NCBI GenBank assembly: GCA_913009765.1
Contig: CAJVYT010000076.1
Coordinates: 1 to 13,126, forward strand
Length of the DNA stretch: 13,126 nucleotides
Reading direction: 5' to 3'
Source: an uncultured candidate division Zixibacteria bacterium
GTDB taxonomy: Bacteria > Zixibacteria > MSB-5A5 > GN15 > FEB-12
Every line of letters begins with the position of its first letter. Positions within the stretch are counted from its first letter, which is position 1. A program made the position numbers and the translations under genes. Shown here in pieces: positions 4,943 to 13,126 of this stretch. A model generated the notes under the pieces. The model worked only from the letters and a program-made list of their open reading frames with translations, searched no databases and was not told the origin of the DNA.

Positions 4943-7105
4943 CTGATTCAATTTTCTGAGCAGCCATTCTATTGAAAGAGCTGTAATAAATAAAATCAAA
5001 AGCAGAAGTTTATCCCAAAGATTTACTTCTGTTTTTTTTATGACTTTTATCGGTTTCAAATCTATTGACTGCACAAGCTTATCAAAATCAGAAAATTTGT
5101 AATAATCCCCTCCTGATATTGACGCTATCACCTCAAGATTAGACCGGTCGCCATCGGTATTGAACTCTTCTAAAGAAAATTCAGTTACTTCAATCTGTCC
5201 CGTTACTTCTTTTAATAGTTTATCATCTTTTGAAAATGATGCCTGATAAGTATATCTTCCCGGTTTCAGATTTTTGAACTCCGCTCTATATTTTCCATCA
5301 TCGATAAATAGTAAATCTGCCTGATAGTTATTGTCCTCAACACCGTTCAGTACAATAGTTCCTGATACATCAGGAATAGGTCGATAGCCAATATCATACG
5401 CAAAGCCGTCAAAGCGAACCGGTTCACCTCTGGAGTAAATATTTTTTTGCGGAAAAATACGAATTGGTTCTAAATTATCATCTACTGTTAACCAATTTGC
5501 AGAACCCTCGATGATTCTCTTGTAAGCATAATCTGAATCGCCTAATCCGATATTTATAAATCCAAAGTTCCAAAACGGTTGAGCAGAGAAAGCGAGTATT
5601 TTCCCCGGTCCTTTCCTTGTAAAACCTATAATTGGAATTTGAGAATCGTCTGAATTTTTCACACCGGAGGCATACGCTAAAACTGTTGCTTGCGGGGAAA
5701 TATTATCACAATTTACAAGAAGTTCAAATGGTGGTAATTCTGCCCATGCTCGTCTTATTGATGATTGGTTATCAGCAATACGTATAGTGGGATGATAAAG
5801 ATTTCCTTCAGATGGTTCAGCATGAAAAGATTTATACACAACCGATGATTTTTTTGATTGAGAAAACGGCAGCAAAGAGTTAAACCAAGGTGAAATTTGT
5901 GATGCGGCATAGTTTGCTCCAAGTAACACCCAAAGTGAACCGCCTTTATCACGTAAATACGAATTGAAGAGTTCTTTTTTGCTCTCTAAAAGTAACGGGG
6001 AAACATCGTGAATGATAATCAAATCATATCTATTCAGTTCCGCTTGTTTTGATGGTATTTTTCCCGCTAAATTTCCTGATTTTTTCCCCAGCAGACGAAG
6101 TTCTATATCATATTTATCTGATTTTTGTAAATATTTCTTGAGAAAACTTAATTCATAGTCAGGTTTTTCTGATAACATAAGAATAGAAAGTTTGCTTTTT
6201 AATACTTTAACAGAAAACGATCTGCTGTTATTACTTTTGTTTTCTTCGGTTTCAGAAGCACCAACTTTGAGAGTCAAAATTTTCTGTCCTGGTTCATGCG
6301 GTCTGTATTTGAGAGAGATTTCTCCAAAACCTTCCGGTTGGTTAATAACATAAGTTGATTGGGATACAACTCTCGATGAATCAAATAATTGTATTGGAAT
6401 TGTTGTATTCTCAGCATTTTTCCATTGTAATTTAAGGTTTATTTCTGTAGTGCGGTCAGCAAATAAAACCGGATTATATTCGATATCATCAACAGAGATA
6501 TCAAATTGTTTCCCAGTCATAGAAATATCTACTGTCAGTGTTTTGGTTTTTAGAAGAGATGAAATATCTGATATTTTTCTTCCGGCATTACTGTTTCCGT
6601 CGGAAAACAGAATTTGGTAATCAAATTTATTTTCTGTATGTTGATTTTCTGTGAACATAACCGCATCGGCAAGTGCAGTAGCCTCGGTTTGAATTTCACT
6701 TTTATTTTCTGAGATATTTTCACCAAAAAAATATGTGGTAATATCTGCTTTGTCAGTAATAAATTCAAATTCTCTGCTTGAAAGTAATGAGTCCCGTCGA
6801 GTTTTACGTGATAATGCATTTTCTATCTTTTCAATACTTTTTGATTCATCCAGTAATACAGCAACATGAGGTTTTCGGGTGAAGGTTCGTTCATATGATA
6901 AAACCGGTTCAAACAAGGCACAGAATAAAGCAAGAACCGCTATAACACGCAATGAGATAAAAATTATTTGTAAATATCTCGGTATCGGCGGATTAGTTTT
7001 TATATATACATAAAATGAAAGAACTATAAGAAATATACACGCCAAGACGTTGAGTATAATCGTATCGGATAAGAATTCTATTGTTATATTGTGAAGTCCA
7101 AACAT
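4934..7105 (-). CDS. Membrane-anchored VWA / GATase1-like protein
   Basis: A 723-residue protein with two N-terminal transmembrane segments (about 15-35 and 46-68), a large extracytoplasmic region and a C-terminal transmembrane helix (about 698-716). After the second helix comes a VWA-like domain with DESKS (86-90, the DxSxS metal-binding motif), TALAD (143-147) and SDG (168-170). A CARDB/Ig-like sandwich follows (about 200-300). Next is a GATase1-like Rossmann domain (about 305-415, YDLIIIHD, then GGSLWVLLG) without a visible amidotransferase Cys-His-Glu triad. A beta-rich segment (about 545-640) ends in GRYTYQA. This layout resembles the large membrane proteins often found beside MoxR-type ATPases and DUF58 proteins, none of which is in this window. 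It is probably a periplasmic scaffold; its function is not known. It lies 68 bp after the polyprenyl synthase gene. Confidence 0.75.
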   Translation of the reverse strand: MFGLHNITIEFLSDTIILNVLACIFLIVLSFYVYIKTNPPIPRYLQIIFISLRVIAVLALFCALFEPVLSYERTFTRKPHVAVLLDESKSIEKIENALSRKTRRDSLLSSREFEFITDKADITTYFFGENISENKSEIQTEATALADAVMFTENQHTENKFDYQILFSDGNSNAGRKISDISSLLKTKTLTVDISMTGKQFDISVDDIEYNPVLFADRTTEINLKLQWKNAENTTIPIQLFDSSRVVSQSTYVINQPEGFGEISLKYRPHEPGQKILTLKVGASETEENKSNNSRSFSVKVLKSKLSILMLSEKPDYELSFLKKYLQKSDKYDIELRLLGKKSGNLAGKIPSKQAELNRYDLIIIHDVSPLLLESKKELFNSYLRDKGGSLWVLLGANYAASQISPWFNSLLPFSQSKKSSVVYKSFHAEPSEGNLYHPTIRIADNQSSIRRAWAELPPFELLVNCDNISPQATVLAYASGVKNSDDSQIPIIGFTRKGPGKILAFSAQPFWNFGFINIGLGDSDYAYKRIIEGSANWLTVDDNLEPIRIFPQKNIYSRGEPVRFDGFAYDIGYRPIPDVSGTIVLNGVEDNNYQADLLFIDDGKYRAEFKNLKPGRYTYQASFSKDDKLLKEVTGQIEVTEFSLEEFNTDGDRSNLEVIASISGGDYYKFSDFDKLVQSIDLKPIKVIKKTEVNLWDKLLLLILFITALSIEWLLRKLNQLI

Positions 7106-7173
7106 ATCTAACTCTTATACGGTAGAATGATATTTTCGATTATATTGATATATAAAAAAAATATGTTTCTCAC

Positions 7174-8154
7174 TTATGAAGCTCGTGCGGTAGTGAATTT
7201 CACCATATCTTCAAGCCGTTTATAGTAGATATTATGCTGGCAGGAAGAAATAGAATCGAGACCTTCTTGGGCTAAAGAATTAGCTTTTTGGTAGGCATAA
7301 TCAATACCGCCGGTTTCTACGACAAAGTCATATACTTTTTTAAATGAGTTTTTATCTTTTGATTTAAGCATCTTAACAATTTCATTACGGCTTGCTGTAT
7401 TTGATTTTTGCAAACTATAAATAAGAGGAAGGGTCATCTGTCCGGTTAAAACATCAATCCCCGGTTCTTTTCCGGTTGTTTCGGCATTTCCCACATAATC
7501 AAGAAGATCATCTGCGATTTGAAAAGCTATACCGATTTTCTCACCAAAGTTAGCAAAACGGGTTCTGTCTTTTTCTCCACGATTATTTAAAATTGGTCCT
7601 GCTTCACAAGAAACTGCAAACAGCGAGGCTGTTTTATCTGAAATAATAGTTAAATACTCATCTTCGGATAAATCATAGTTGGCAGTTTCCTCAATTTGAC
7701 GTAATTCACCAATTGCAACTCTTTCGGTAGCTTTAGAAATTGACCGCATAAGTTCAATAGAATTTGCCTCAACCATCATACTAAATGCTTTTGCAAACAG
7801 ATAATCACCCATAAGGACTGAAATAAGGTTTGTCCACTGCGAATTCACTGTTTCCTGACCTCGACGCATATCGGACTCATCGACGACATCATCATGAAGC
7901 AAAGTAGCGGTGTGAATAAGTTCAATTGAAAGAGAGGCATCAACAGAAAAATCAGTAAAATTATCACCCGCCCGAGAAGATAAAAAGAGAAAGACAGGGC
8001 GGATTCTTTTTCCGCGTGATTTAAGTAAATGCTTGGCGATAGAGGAAATAAGAGGCGAATCACCTTGAAGATGGTCGTGAAGTTTTTGTGTAAATAAATC
8101 CAAATCTCCCTGAATAGGAGAGGTGTATTCAGTCATTTTATCTAAATCAAGCAT
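7174..8154 (-). CDS. Long-chain trans-polyprenyl diphosphate synthase
   Basis: A 326-residue class I isoprenyl diphosphate synthase that extends an allylic diphosphate with isopentenyl diphosphate. Visible motifs: GKRIRP (48-53), which binds IPP; the first Asp-rich motif DDVVD (88-92) followed by MRRG; and the second Asp-rich motif DDLLD (215-219) followed by GKEPG. The fifth residue before the first motif is Ala83 rather than an aromatic residue, which in this family favours long products (C30 and above), such as a quinone side chain. The ATG at 8154 is used; an in-frame Met seven codons in (8136) is an alternative. It sits between the hydrolase gene (75 bp upstream) and the VWA gene, probably in one transcript. 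The enzyme family is certain; chain length is inferred (ispB/hepT-like). Confidence 0.9.
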   Translation of the reverse strand: MLDLDKMTEYTSPIQGDLDLFTQKLHDHLQGDSPLISSIAKHLLKSRGKRIRPVFLFLSSRAGDNFTDFSVDASLSIELIHTATLLHDDVVDESDMRRGQETVNSQWTNLISVLMGDYLFAKAFSMMVEANSIELMRSISKATERVAIGELRQIEETANYDLSEDEYLTIISDKTASLFAVSCEAGPILNNRGEKDRTRFANFGEKIGIAFQIADDLLDYVGNAETTGKEPGIDVLTGQMTLPLIYSLQKSNTASRNEIVKMLKSKDKNSFKKVYDFVVETGGIDYAYQKANSLAQEGLDSISSCQHNIYYKRLEDMVKFTTARAS

Positions 8155-8229
8155 AATTTCTCTACATTCCTTATCTGAAGAGAGAACATAAAACTATTCG
8201 GCGAAAATGTCAAGCAGACGGCAGGAAAG

Positions 8230-9075
8230 TTACTCTGTTGAAGCATTTGCTGCTTCACCATAAAACAGCTTGAGCAACGCATTTTTATACTCGGAGTCTT
8301 TAAAATATGTCCTTGAATTATGCCCGCCTGACAGTTTGACAAACTGTTTTGGTTCAGGAGCTGCTTCAAACAATTTCTCCCCCATTGTGTAAGGAATCAA
8401 TTCGTCATCAGGAGAATGTGTAATCAATTTTGGAATATGCAGCTTTGCAATTTTTTCTTGTGAGTTAAATGAGTACCGAATAAGTGATTTAATAGGGAAC
8501 ATTGGAAACAGTTTTTGTCCTAATTCGCCGACCGTTGTAAATGAAGATTCGACAATCAACCCGCCGGACTTTACTCTTCCTGCCAGTTCAATTGCCACTG
8601 CCCCGCCCAAAGAACGACCAAAGATTATGATATTTTGCGATTGATATTTTTTTGTCTGTACAAGCCAGTTAAAACAGGTTTCGGCATCATCGTAGACTCC
8701 ATCTTCTGTCGGCTCACCGGTAGATTTTCCATAACCCCTATAATCAAACATGAAAACAGCAACTCCTAACTCATGTAAATATTGTGCTGTTTCAAGACGA
8801 TGCGAAATATTACCGGCATTACCATGACAAAACAAAACTGCTTTTAACTTGCTGGAATCTTTGGGCGGAAAATACCAGCCATGCAAAACAGTACTGTCAT
8901 CTATATTAATTTGAACATTTTCAAAAGTCAGCCCTAATTGGTCGGGTAAAACCGAAAAATCATCTGTCGGATAAAAAACCATTTTATCTTGGTTGAAATA
9001 GATATAGAACATTAAGGCAAGATATACACCAACTAATCCAATCGGAATCCATAAGAGCATTTTGAGAGCTTTCAT
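8230..9075 (-). CDS. Membrane-anchored alpha/beta hydrolase (YfhR/BEM46-like)
   Basis: A 281-residue serine hydrolase with an uncleaved-looking N-terminal transmembrane anchor (about 5-27), followed by QDKMVFYPT, a stretch typical of the YfhR/ABHD13/BEM46 group. Catalytic features: oxyanion-hole segment FCHGNAGN (82-89), nucleophile elbow G-R-S155-L-G, probable acid Asp224 in SPDDELIP, and His252 in GGHN. DYRGYGKS at 111-118 is also family-typical. The substrate is unknown; esters or lipids are likely. It is the first gene of a probable unit with the polyprenyl synthase and the VWA protein. A good sigma70-like promoter lies just upstream. The ribosome binding site is weak (AAAGAA). Confidence 0.9.
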   Translation of the reverse strand: MKALKMLLWIPIGLVGVYLALMFYIYFNQDKMVFYPTDDFSVLPDQLGLTFENVQINIDDSTVLHGWYFPPKDSSKLKAVLFCHGNAGNISHRLETAQYLHELGVAVFMFDYRGYGKSTGEPTEDGVYDDAETCFNWLVQTKKYQSQNIIIFGRSLGGAVAIELAGRVKSGGLIVESSFTTVGELGQKLFPMFPIKSLIRYSFNSQEKIAKLHIPKLITHSPDDELIPYTMGEKLFEAAPEPKQFVKLSGGHNSRTYFKDSEYKNALLKLFYGEAANASTE

Positions 9076-9095
9076 TTTGATATTCTTTAAAAATT

Positions 9096-9124
9096 ATTTA
9101 ACAGATAATAAGTATTATCGTCAA
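9096..9124 (-). promoter_or_regulatory. sigma70-like promoter before the hydrolase gene
   Basis: On the minus strand TTGACG (9119-9124) is followed after exactly 17 bp by TTAAAT (9096-9101). The first hexamer matches the -35 consensus at five of six positions and the second matches the -10 consensus at four of six. Transcription would begin near 9089, leaving a leader of about 14 nt before the ATG at 9075. Confidence 0.5.
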
Positions 9125-9219
9125 CAAATATAATTAGAGATGATGTATTATTAATATTTCGGTACAAATTATTAATTATCCTATACCTATAGGACATTGC
9201 CTTGACGGTACAAATAATA

Positions 9220-9239
9220 GGTTCGGGCATGCCCGAACC
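9220..9239. repeat. perfect 20-bp GC-rich palindrome
   Basis: GGTTCGGGCATGCCCGAACC reads the same on both strands and is followed by CTAC. It stands out in an AT-rich 179-bp spacer, 15 bp past the stop of the TIM-barrel gene. As RNA from the minus strand it forms a strong hairpin followed by TATTATTTG, so it may end the nadB-guaA transcript. It resembles the GTAGG-bounded hairpins at 3179-3291 and may belong to the same dispersed repeat family. Confidence 0.7.
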
Positions 9240-9254
9240 CTACAAAAAGCAAAT

Positions 9255-10010
9255 TTATATAAATTCATTCTTTTTTAGCCATTCAATAGAACTATGCATG
9301 CTTTCAAGATTTACTTCGAGAGCCAAGTCTGCTTTCGGTGAATGTTGTTTCAATGCGTGGCATACATCGATAATTGGCATTGTACCTGTATTCAGTCCAA
9401 GATGTTCATCTGTAGAACCATGATTATTATGCATGTGTACATACCGAATTTTATCTCCTAAATGTTCTACCCAAGTGACAACATCTTCATTTGAATGGCA
9501 ATAAGCATGACCAATATCAAGACAAACCTTAACACGAGAATCATCAATTTGTTCAATCAGTTCAGAAACAAACTCAGGAGTTTTTTCAAAAAGGTTTTCT
9601 AAATAAAACGTTATATCATTTGGTTTATCTTTTAAAAACTGTTTCCATAATTCGCAGCATCTTTTTATCCAATTTTTCGCAGGACTTGTATCAGGTACAT
9701 ACCCAACATGCAAAATGATATTGTGAATATTCAATTTAGAAGCAGAAGAAAATGCCAATTCAAACCGATTTAGTGCAACATCTCTTACCATAGAGTCAAA
9801 ACTTCCGGGGCATAAATCTCCAAAAGGTCCATGAAGATAACGAACCGGTATCTTTTTTATATAATCTGCGTGCTGTTCAAATGCATCAGGGTTTACATTC
9901 AGATACTCAGGGTCATAGAAAGATTGGACTTCTATACCTAAACCATACTTATGACATAATTCTCTTATCACTTGCAGTTTACAGTCGTCACAAAGTATCA
10001 GCTGTTTCAA
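9255..10010 (-). CDS. TIM-barrel sugar phosphate isomerase/epimerase-like protein
   Basis: A 251-residue member of the xylose isomerase-like/AP endonuclease 2 TIM-barrel family. The start is TTG at 10010, preceded by GGAG (10017-10020) at 6-nt spacing. The frame also runs upstream to an ATG at 10118, but that extension overlaps guaA by 44 bp and its sequence is unlike the family. From the TTG start, metal- and substrate-site candidates are H60 (HGPFGD), H101 (LHVGY), E138 (YLEN), D165 and H168 (CLDIGHAY), H192 and H194 (HMHNNHG), D201/H203 and E232 (ALEVN). These match the usual Glu-Asp/His-His-Glu metal set. The substrate is unknown; sugar isomerisation or epimerisation is a family-level guess. 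It lies 64 bp after guaA, probably co-transcribed. Confidence 0.82.
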   Translation of the reverse strand: MKQLILCDDCKLQVIRELCHKYGLGIEVQSFYDPEYLNVNPDAFEQHADYIKKIPVRYLHGPFGDLCPGSFDSMVRDVALNRFELAFSSASKLNIHNIILHVGYVPDTSPAKNWIKRCCELWKQFLKDKPNDITFYLENLFEKTPEFVSELIEQIDDSRVKVCLDIGHAYCHSNEDVVTWVEHLGDKIRYVHMHNNHGSTDEHLGLNTGTMPIIDVCHALKQHSPKADLALEVNLESMHSSIEWLKKNEFI

Positions 10011-10016
10011 GATAAA

Positions 10017-10020
10017 CTCC
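10017..10020 (-). promoter_or_regulatory. ribosome binding site deciding a TTG start
   Basis: GGAG on the minus strand, six bases before TTG at 10010. No comparable site precedes the upstream ATG at 10118, which lies inside guaA. This argues that the TIM-barrel protein begins with TTG. Confidence 0.65.
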
Positions 10021-10074
10021 AAAAATCTTATCAGACAGGACAATGCAATACCCTGTACAATAAAAATAATTACG

Positions 10075-11616
10075 CTATTCCCATTCAATCGTTGCGGGTG
10101 GTTTTGATGAGATGTCATAGGTCACTCTGTTCACACCCCGAACATTACGAATTATACGATTGGAAATATGTGCTAAAATATCATTGTCAATTCGAGACCA
10201 GTCAGCCGTCATACCGTCAACCGATGTTACCGCTCTTAAAGCGACAACATTTTCATAGGTTCTTTCATCGCCCATGACACCAACAGCGTTAATCGGCAGA
10301 AGCACCGCAAACGCCTGCCATATATCATTGTAAATATTGTAATTGTGTAATTCCTCTATGAAAACAGCATCAACTTCCCGAAGCAAATCGCATCGTTCTT
10401 TAGTAATATCACCCAAGATACGAACTGCCAACCCGGGACCGGGGAAGGGATGTCTTCCAATAAATTCTTCTGATAACCCAAGTGACTTTCCGAGTACTCG
10501 AACTTCATCTTTGAACAATTCCCGAAGCGGTTCAACCAGTTTGAGTTTCATTGTATCTTTAAGACCACCAACATTATGATGAGATTTTATTGTAGCTGAC
10601 GGACCTTTAAAAGAGACCGATTCGATAACATCGGGATATAAAGTACCTTGTGCCAAAAAATCAATACTTCCAATTTCATCTGCTGATTTTTCAAAAATAT
10701 CTATAAATGTTGTACCGATGATTTTTCGTTTTTTTTCAGGGTCAGAAACTCCTGCAAGTCTGTCTAAAAAGAGATCGGATGCATCGACAGGATGTAAATT
10801 AATCTTGAGTTTTGTCAGCATTTCAATAACTGACTCGTATTCATTTTTACGAAGCAGCCCATTATTCACAAAAACAGCATACAGGTTTTTATCGATAGCT
10901 TTATCCAAAAGTACGGCTGCAACAGTAGAATCAACCCCACCGGAAATACCTAAGATTACTTTTTTATCACCGACTTGATTTTTGATTTGGTCGATAGAAC
11001 TTTCAATAAATGATTCGGTTGTCCAGTCACCTTTGAGTTTGCAAATTTCAAAGATGAAATTTTGTAAGATATTTTTTCCTTCTTCGGTATGATGTACTTC
11101 GGCATGAAACTGAATACCGTACATTTTATTTTTTTTATTTTCAATAGCGGCAACCTCAAGAGAATCGGTTGAACCGCTAATTTCAAATCCTTTAGGCAGG
11201 GATTTAATAGAGTCGCCATGCGACATCCACACTTGAGATGATTTAGGAATCCCGTCAAAAAGAGCAGAATTATTTTTAACAGAAAATTTTGCTCTGCCGT
11301 ATTCTCTTGTTTCAGAACGTTCTAATTTTGCTCCAAAAATATCTGCCATAAGCTGCATACCATAGCAAACACCTAAGATTGGAACATCTGTTTGAAAAAA
11401 AGAACTATCAAGACGGGGAGCATCATCATCTTTTATAGAAGACGGACCGCCGGAAAGTATATAACCTTTAATATTTTTAGTAGCATATTTAGTTAGGTCA
11501 GAATTATAGGGAACAATTTCACAATAGACCTTTGCTTCACGAACTCTTCGTGCTATAAGCTGTGTATATTGTGAGCCAAAATCTAATATCAGAATCATTT
11601 CATGGTGAGCAGACAT
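10075..11616 (-). CDS. guaA: GMP synthase (glutamine-hydrolysing)
   Basis: A 513-residue full-length GuaA that aminates XMP to GMP using glutamine and ATP in the cytoplasm. The N-terminal class I glutamine amidotransferase domain (about 7-190) has [17 protein letters not shown], the nucleophile Cys84 in GVCYGMQ, and His171/Glu173 in QFHAEVHHT. Most relatives have Pro where this has Ala172. The ATP-pyrophosphatase domain has the P-loop SGGVDS (225-230). The C-terminal dimerisation domain contains [15 protein letters not shown] and ends with KPPATIEWE. The start is fixed by AGGGAGA (11622-11628), 5 nt before the ATG, which overlaps the stop codon of nadB; the two genes are 10 bp apart and probably translationally coupled. 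Confidence 0.97.
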   Translation of the reverse strand: MSAHHEMILILDFGSQYTQLIARRVREAKVYCEIVPYNSDLTKYATKNIKGYILSGGPSSIKDDDAPRLDSSFFQTDVPILGVCYGMQLMADIFGAKLERSETREYGRAKFSVKNNSALFDGIPKSSQVWMSHGDSIKSLPKGFEISGSTDSLEVAAIENKKNKMYGIQFHAEVHHTEEGKNILQNFIFEICKLKGDWTTESFIESSIDQIKNQVGDKKVILGISGGVDSTVAAVLLDKAIDKNLYAVFVNNGLLRKNEYESVIEMLTKLKINLHPVDASDLFLDRLAGVSDPEKKRKIIGTTFIDIFEKSADEIGSIDFLAQGTLYPDVIESVSFKGPSATIKSHHNVGGLKDTMKLKLVEPLRELFKDEVRVLGKSLGLSEEFIGRHPFPGPGLAVRILGDITKERCDLLREVDAVFIEELHNYNIYNDIWQAFAVLLPINAVGVMGDERTYENVVALRAVTSVDGMTADWSRIDNDILAHISNRIIRNVRGVNRVTYDISSKPPATIEWE

Positions 11617-11621
11617 TGCAC

Positions 11622-11628
11622 TCTCCCT
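11622..11628 (-). promoter_or_regulatory. guaA ribosome binding site overlapping the nadB stop
   Basis: AGGGAGA on the minus strand, 5 nt before the guaA ATG. Its AG are the last two bases of the nadB TAG stop. Ribosomes ending nadB would release at the guaA initiation site, so the two are likely coupled. Confidence 0.75.
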
Positions 11629-13126
11629 AAGTTAAGCTATTTTTTAAAATAGTGTTTTTATTCATTGAATCATCTGTTTCCGGAAAATCTTCCATATAGT
11701 GCAGCCCTCTGGATTCATGCCGTAAAAGAGCTGATTTAATAATAAGAGATGCCACCGTTGCCATATTCCGCAGTTCCACAATTCCATAGGTAGCAGGAGT
11801 AGCAAGATAATATTGTTCAATAGCTTCATAAATTTTATCAATTTTTTCTTGTGCCAAAAGCAGTCTGTCTTTACTGCGGACAATACCTACAAAATCAGAC
11901 ATTACGCGGGTAAGTTCACGTCGGTCATGAGCTATGAGAATTTTATTTCGAGGATATTTTAACGATGAAAAGAATGTTTCATCAGCTGTAGCCGATTTGT
12001 CATAGTCAGCATTTTTATAAAATTCAGATGATTTCAGGGCAGCCATTTTTGCCATGACAACAGCTTCAAGTAATGAATTGGATGCAAGGCGGTTTGCTCC
12101 ATGCATACCGGTGTGAGCTACCTCTCCCGCTACAAACAAACCGGGGATATCAGTTTCTCCATCAATTGTCGCAACAACTCCACCACAAGAATAATGAGCA
12201 GCCGGGACAACAGGTATATCACGTGTAGTAATGTCAAACCCTCGATTGAGACATTCATTATAAATAGTCGGAAATCTTTTTATAATAAAATCTTTTCCAA
12301 GATGACTGATGTCAAGCAGGACATATTCTTCACCACTTTCTTTTAATTCTTTATCAATTGCCCTTGCAACAATGTCACGAGGAGCTAAATCTTTGAGTTC
12401 GTGAACTTCACTCATAACAGAGCGACCATCAACTGTCATCAGCCTGCCTCCCTCACCTCGAACAGCTTCAGAAATTAAGAACGGCCATCGTCCGGGGTTA
12501 TACAGTGTCGTCGGATGAAATTGGATAAATTCAAGGTTAGCAACCGAACAGCCGGCACGGTAGGCAATTGCGACACCATCGCCGGTTGCAATTTTTGGGT
12601 TGGTATTGTGATAATAAATTTGTCCGAGACCACCTGAAGCAAGCATCGTAACCGGAGCATAAAACGAACAGAATGTTCTATCATCTTCACAAAAAACAAA
12701 AGCTCCATTGCAGGAAATATTCTTGCCTGATTTATTTGTAATTAAATCAAGTACAATATGATTGCGGAAGATTTCAATATTTTCAATAGCATGACATGCT
12801 TTTAAAAGCCCCCGTTCAATTTCCTGACCGGTAAAATCGGCAGCATGCACTACTCGGCTGTGTGAATGTCCACCTTCTCGCCCCATCGCAAGAGCTTTCC
12901 CGTCGGTTGTAAATTTAACCCCGTATTGTATCAGCTCTCTGATAACTTCCGGACCTTTTTCAACAATTTGGATTACAATATCTTTGTCGCATAACCCCTG
13001 TCCGGTTGAAAGAGTATCGGCAATATGAGATTCAAATGAGTCGGTCTTTGAAAGAACTGCCGCTATTCCGCCTTGAGCTTTGTTGGTGCTTGTATCCTTT
13101 TCAGATTTTTTAGTAACAATCGCAAT
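11627..13126 (-). CDS. nadB: L-aspartate oxidase, N-terminus outside the window
   Basis: FAD-dependent L-aspartate oxidase, first step of de novo NAD synthesis (aspartate to iminoaspartate). The frame is open to the window edge, giving 499 residues; a Met at 12886 is internal. The visible sequence begins [10 protein letters not shown], then NKAQGGIAA (15-23, FAD contact). Further on come [31 protein letters not shown], the substrate-site segment [11 protein letters not shown], catalytic-type Arg in [43 protein letters not shown] (FAD) and RHESRGLHY near the C-terminus. These are the order and residues expected of NadB rather than the closely related fumarate reductase/succinate dehydrogenase flavoprotein. 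About 30 residues with the GxGxxG motif are missing beyond base 13126. It is followed 10 bp later by guaA; nadA and nadC are not visible. Confidence 0.94.
   Translation of the reverse strand: MAIVTKKSEKDTSTNKAQGGIAAVLSKTDSFESHIADTLSTGQGLCDKDIVIQIVEKGPEVIRELIQYGVKFTTDGKALAMGREGGHSHSRVVHAADFTGQEIERGLLKACHAIENIEIFRNHIVLDLITNKSGKNISCNGAFVFCEDDRTFCSFYAPVTMLASGGLGQIYYHNTNPKIATGDGVAIAYRAGCSVANLEFIQFHPTTLYNPGRWPFLISEAVRGEGGRLMTVDGRSVMSEVHELKDLAPRDIVARAIDKELKESGEEYVLLDISHLGKDFIIKRFPTIYNECLNRGFDITTRDIPVVPAAHYSCGGVVATIDGETDIPGLFVAGEVAHTGMHGANRLASNSLLEAVVMAKMAALKSSEFYKNADYDKSATADETFFSSLKYPRNKILIAHDRRELTRVMSDFVGIVRSKDRLLLAQEKIDKIYEAIEQYYLATPATYGIVELRNMATVASLIIKSALLRHESRGLHYMEDFPETDDSMNKNTILKNSLT

Noticed and set aside
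9202..9423. 73-codon plus-strand ORF
   Set aside because: Its first part is the palindromic repeat and the rest is antisense to the well-supported TIM-barrel gene.
10718..10978. 86-codon plus-strand ORF opposite guaA
   Set aside because: It lies entirely antisense to the conserved ATP-pyrophosphatase domain of guaA, and its translation shows no recognisable motif.
12886..12886. ATG at 12886 as the nadB start
   Set aside because: The 80 codons before it stay open to the window edge and encode conserved NadB sequence, including the AQGGIAA FAD contact.

Overview
The window looks like one end of a metagenome-type contig from an AT-rich (high-30s % GC by eye) diderm-like bacterium. Positions 21-78 are a complete Illumina P5/TruSeq adapter, preceded by a T run, so native DNA begins near base 79. 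GspG-like pseudopilins, a trans-polyprenyl diphosphate synthase, a membrane-anchored VWA/GATase1-like protein, and a family of GC-rich hairpin repeats between AT-rich genes would suit an uncultivated FCB-type lineage (Zixibacteria-, Cloacimonadota- or Marinimicrobia-like). This placement is a low-confidence inference; no rRNA or other decisive marker is present.

Layout. (1) 80-2878, plus strand: three tandem, nearly abutting paralogous pseudopilin genes. The first has lost its 5' end at the adapter junction and carries an extra C-terminal LamG-like jellyroll. The other two have a prepilin peptidase motif, a GspG-like globular domain and a small C-terminal beta-sandwich. (2) 2879-3328: a 450-bp gene-poor spacer with three perfect-armed GC-rich hairpins, a further AT-rich inverted repeat, and one 17-codon ORF with a good ribosome binding site. 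(3) 3329-4471, minus: a saccharopine dehydrogenase / lysine 6-dehydrogenase-like oxidoreductase. (4) 4613-4942, plus: a tiny protein that is only a HisKA phosphoacceptor domain. (5) 4934-9075, minus: a probable transcription unit of alpha/beta hydrolase, long-chain polyprenyl diphosphate synthase and a large VWA/GATase1-like membrane protein. A sigma70-like promoter sits just before the hydrolase. (6) 9255-13126, minus: nadB (N-terminus beyond the window), guaA and a TIM-barrel sugar-phosphate isomerase-like protein, probably one operon.

The right half is mostly housekeeping: NAD and GMP synthesis and isoprenoid side chains. The most unusual part is the left end. The three pseudopilin paralogues appear to have arisen by local duplication, share a distinctive pattern (AIVGN, then DFGYxGDxG, then W-x-GPYI) and end in adhesive or carbohydrate-binding-type beta folds. 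They may build a surface or secretion pseudopilus with variable tips. The rest of that locus is cut off by the contig end, so assembly ATPase, platform and secretin genes cannot be assessed.
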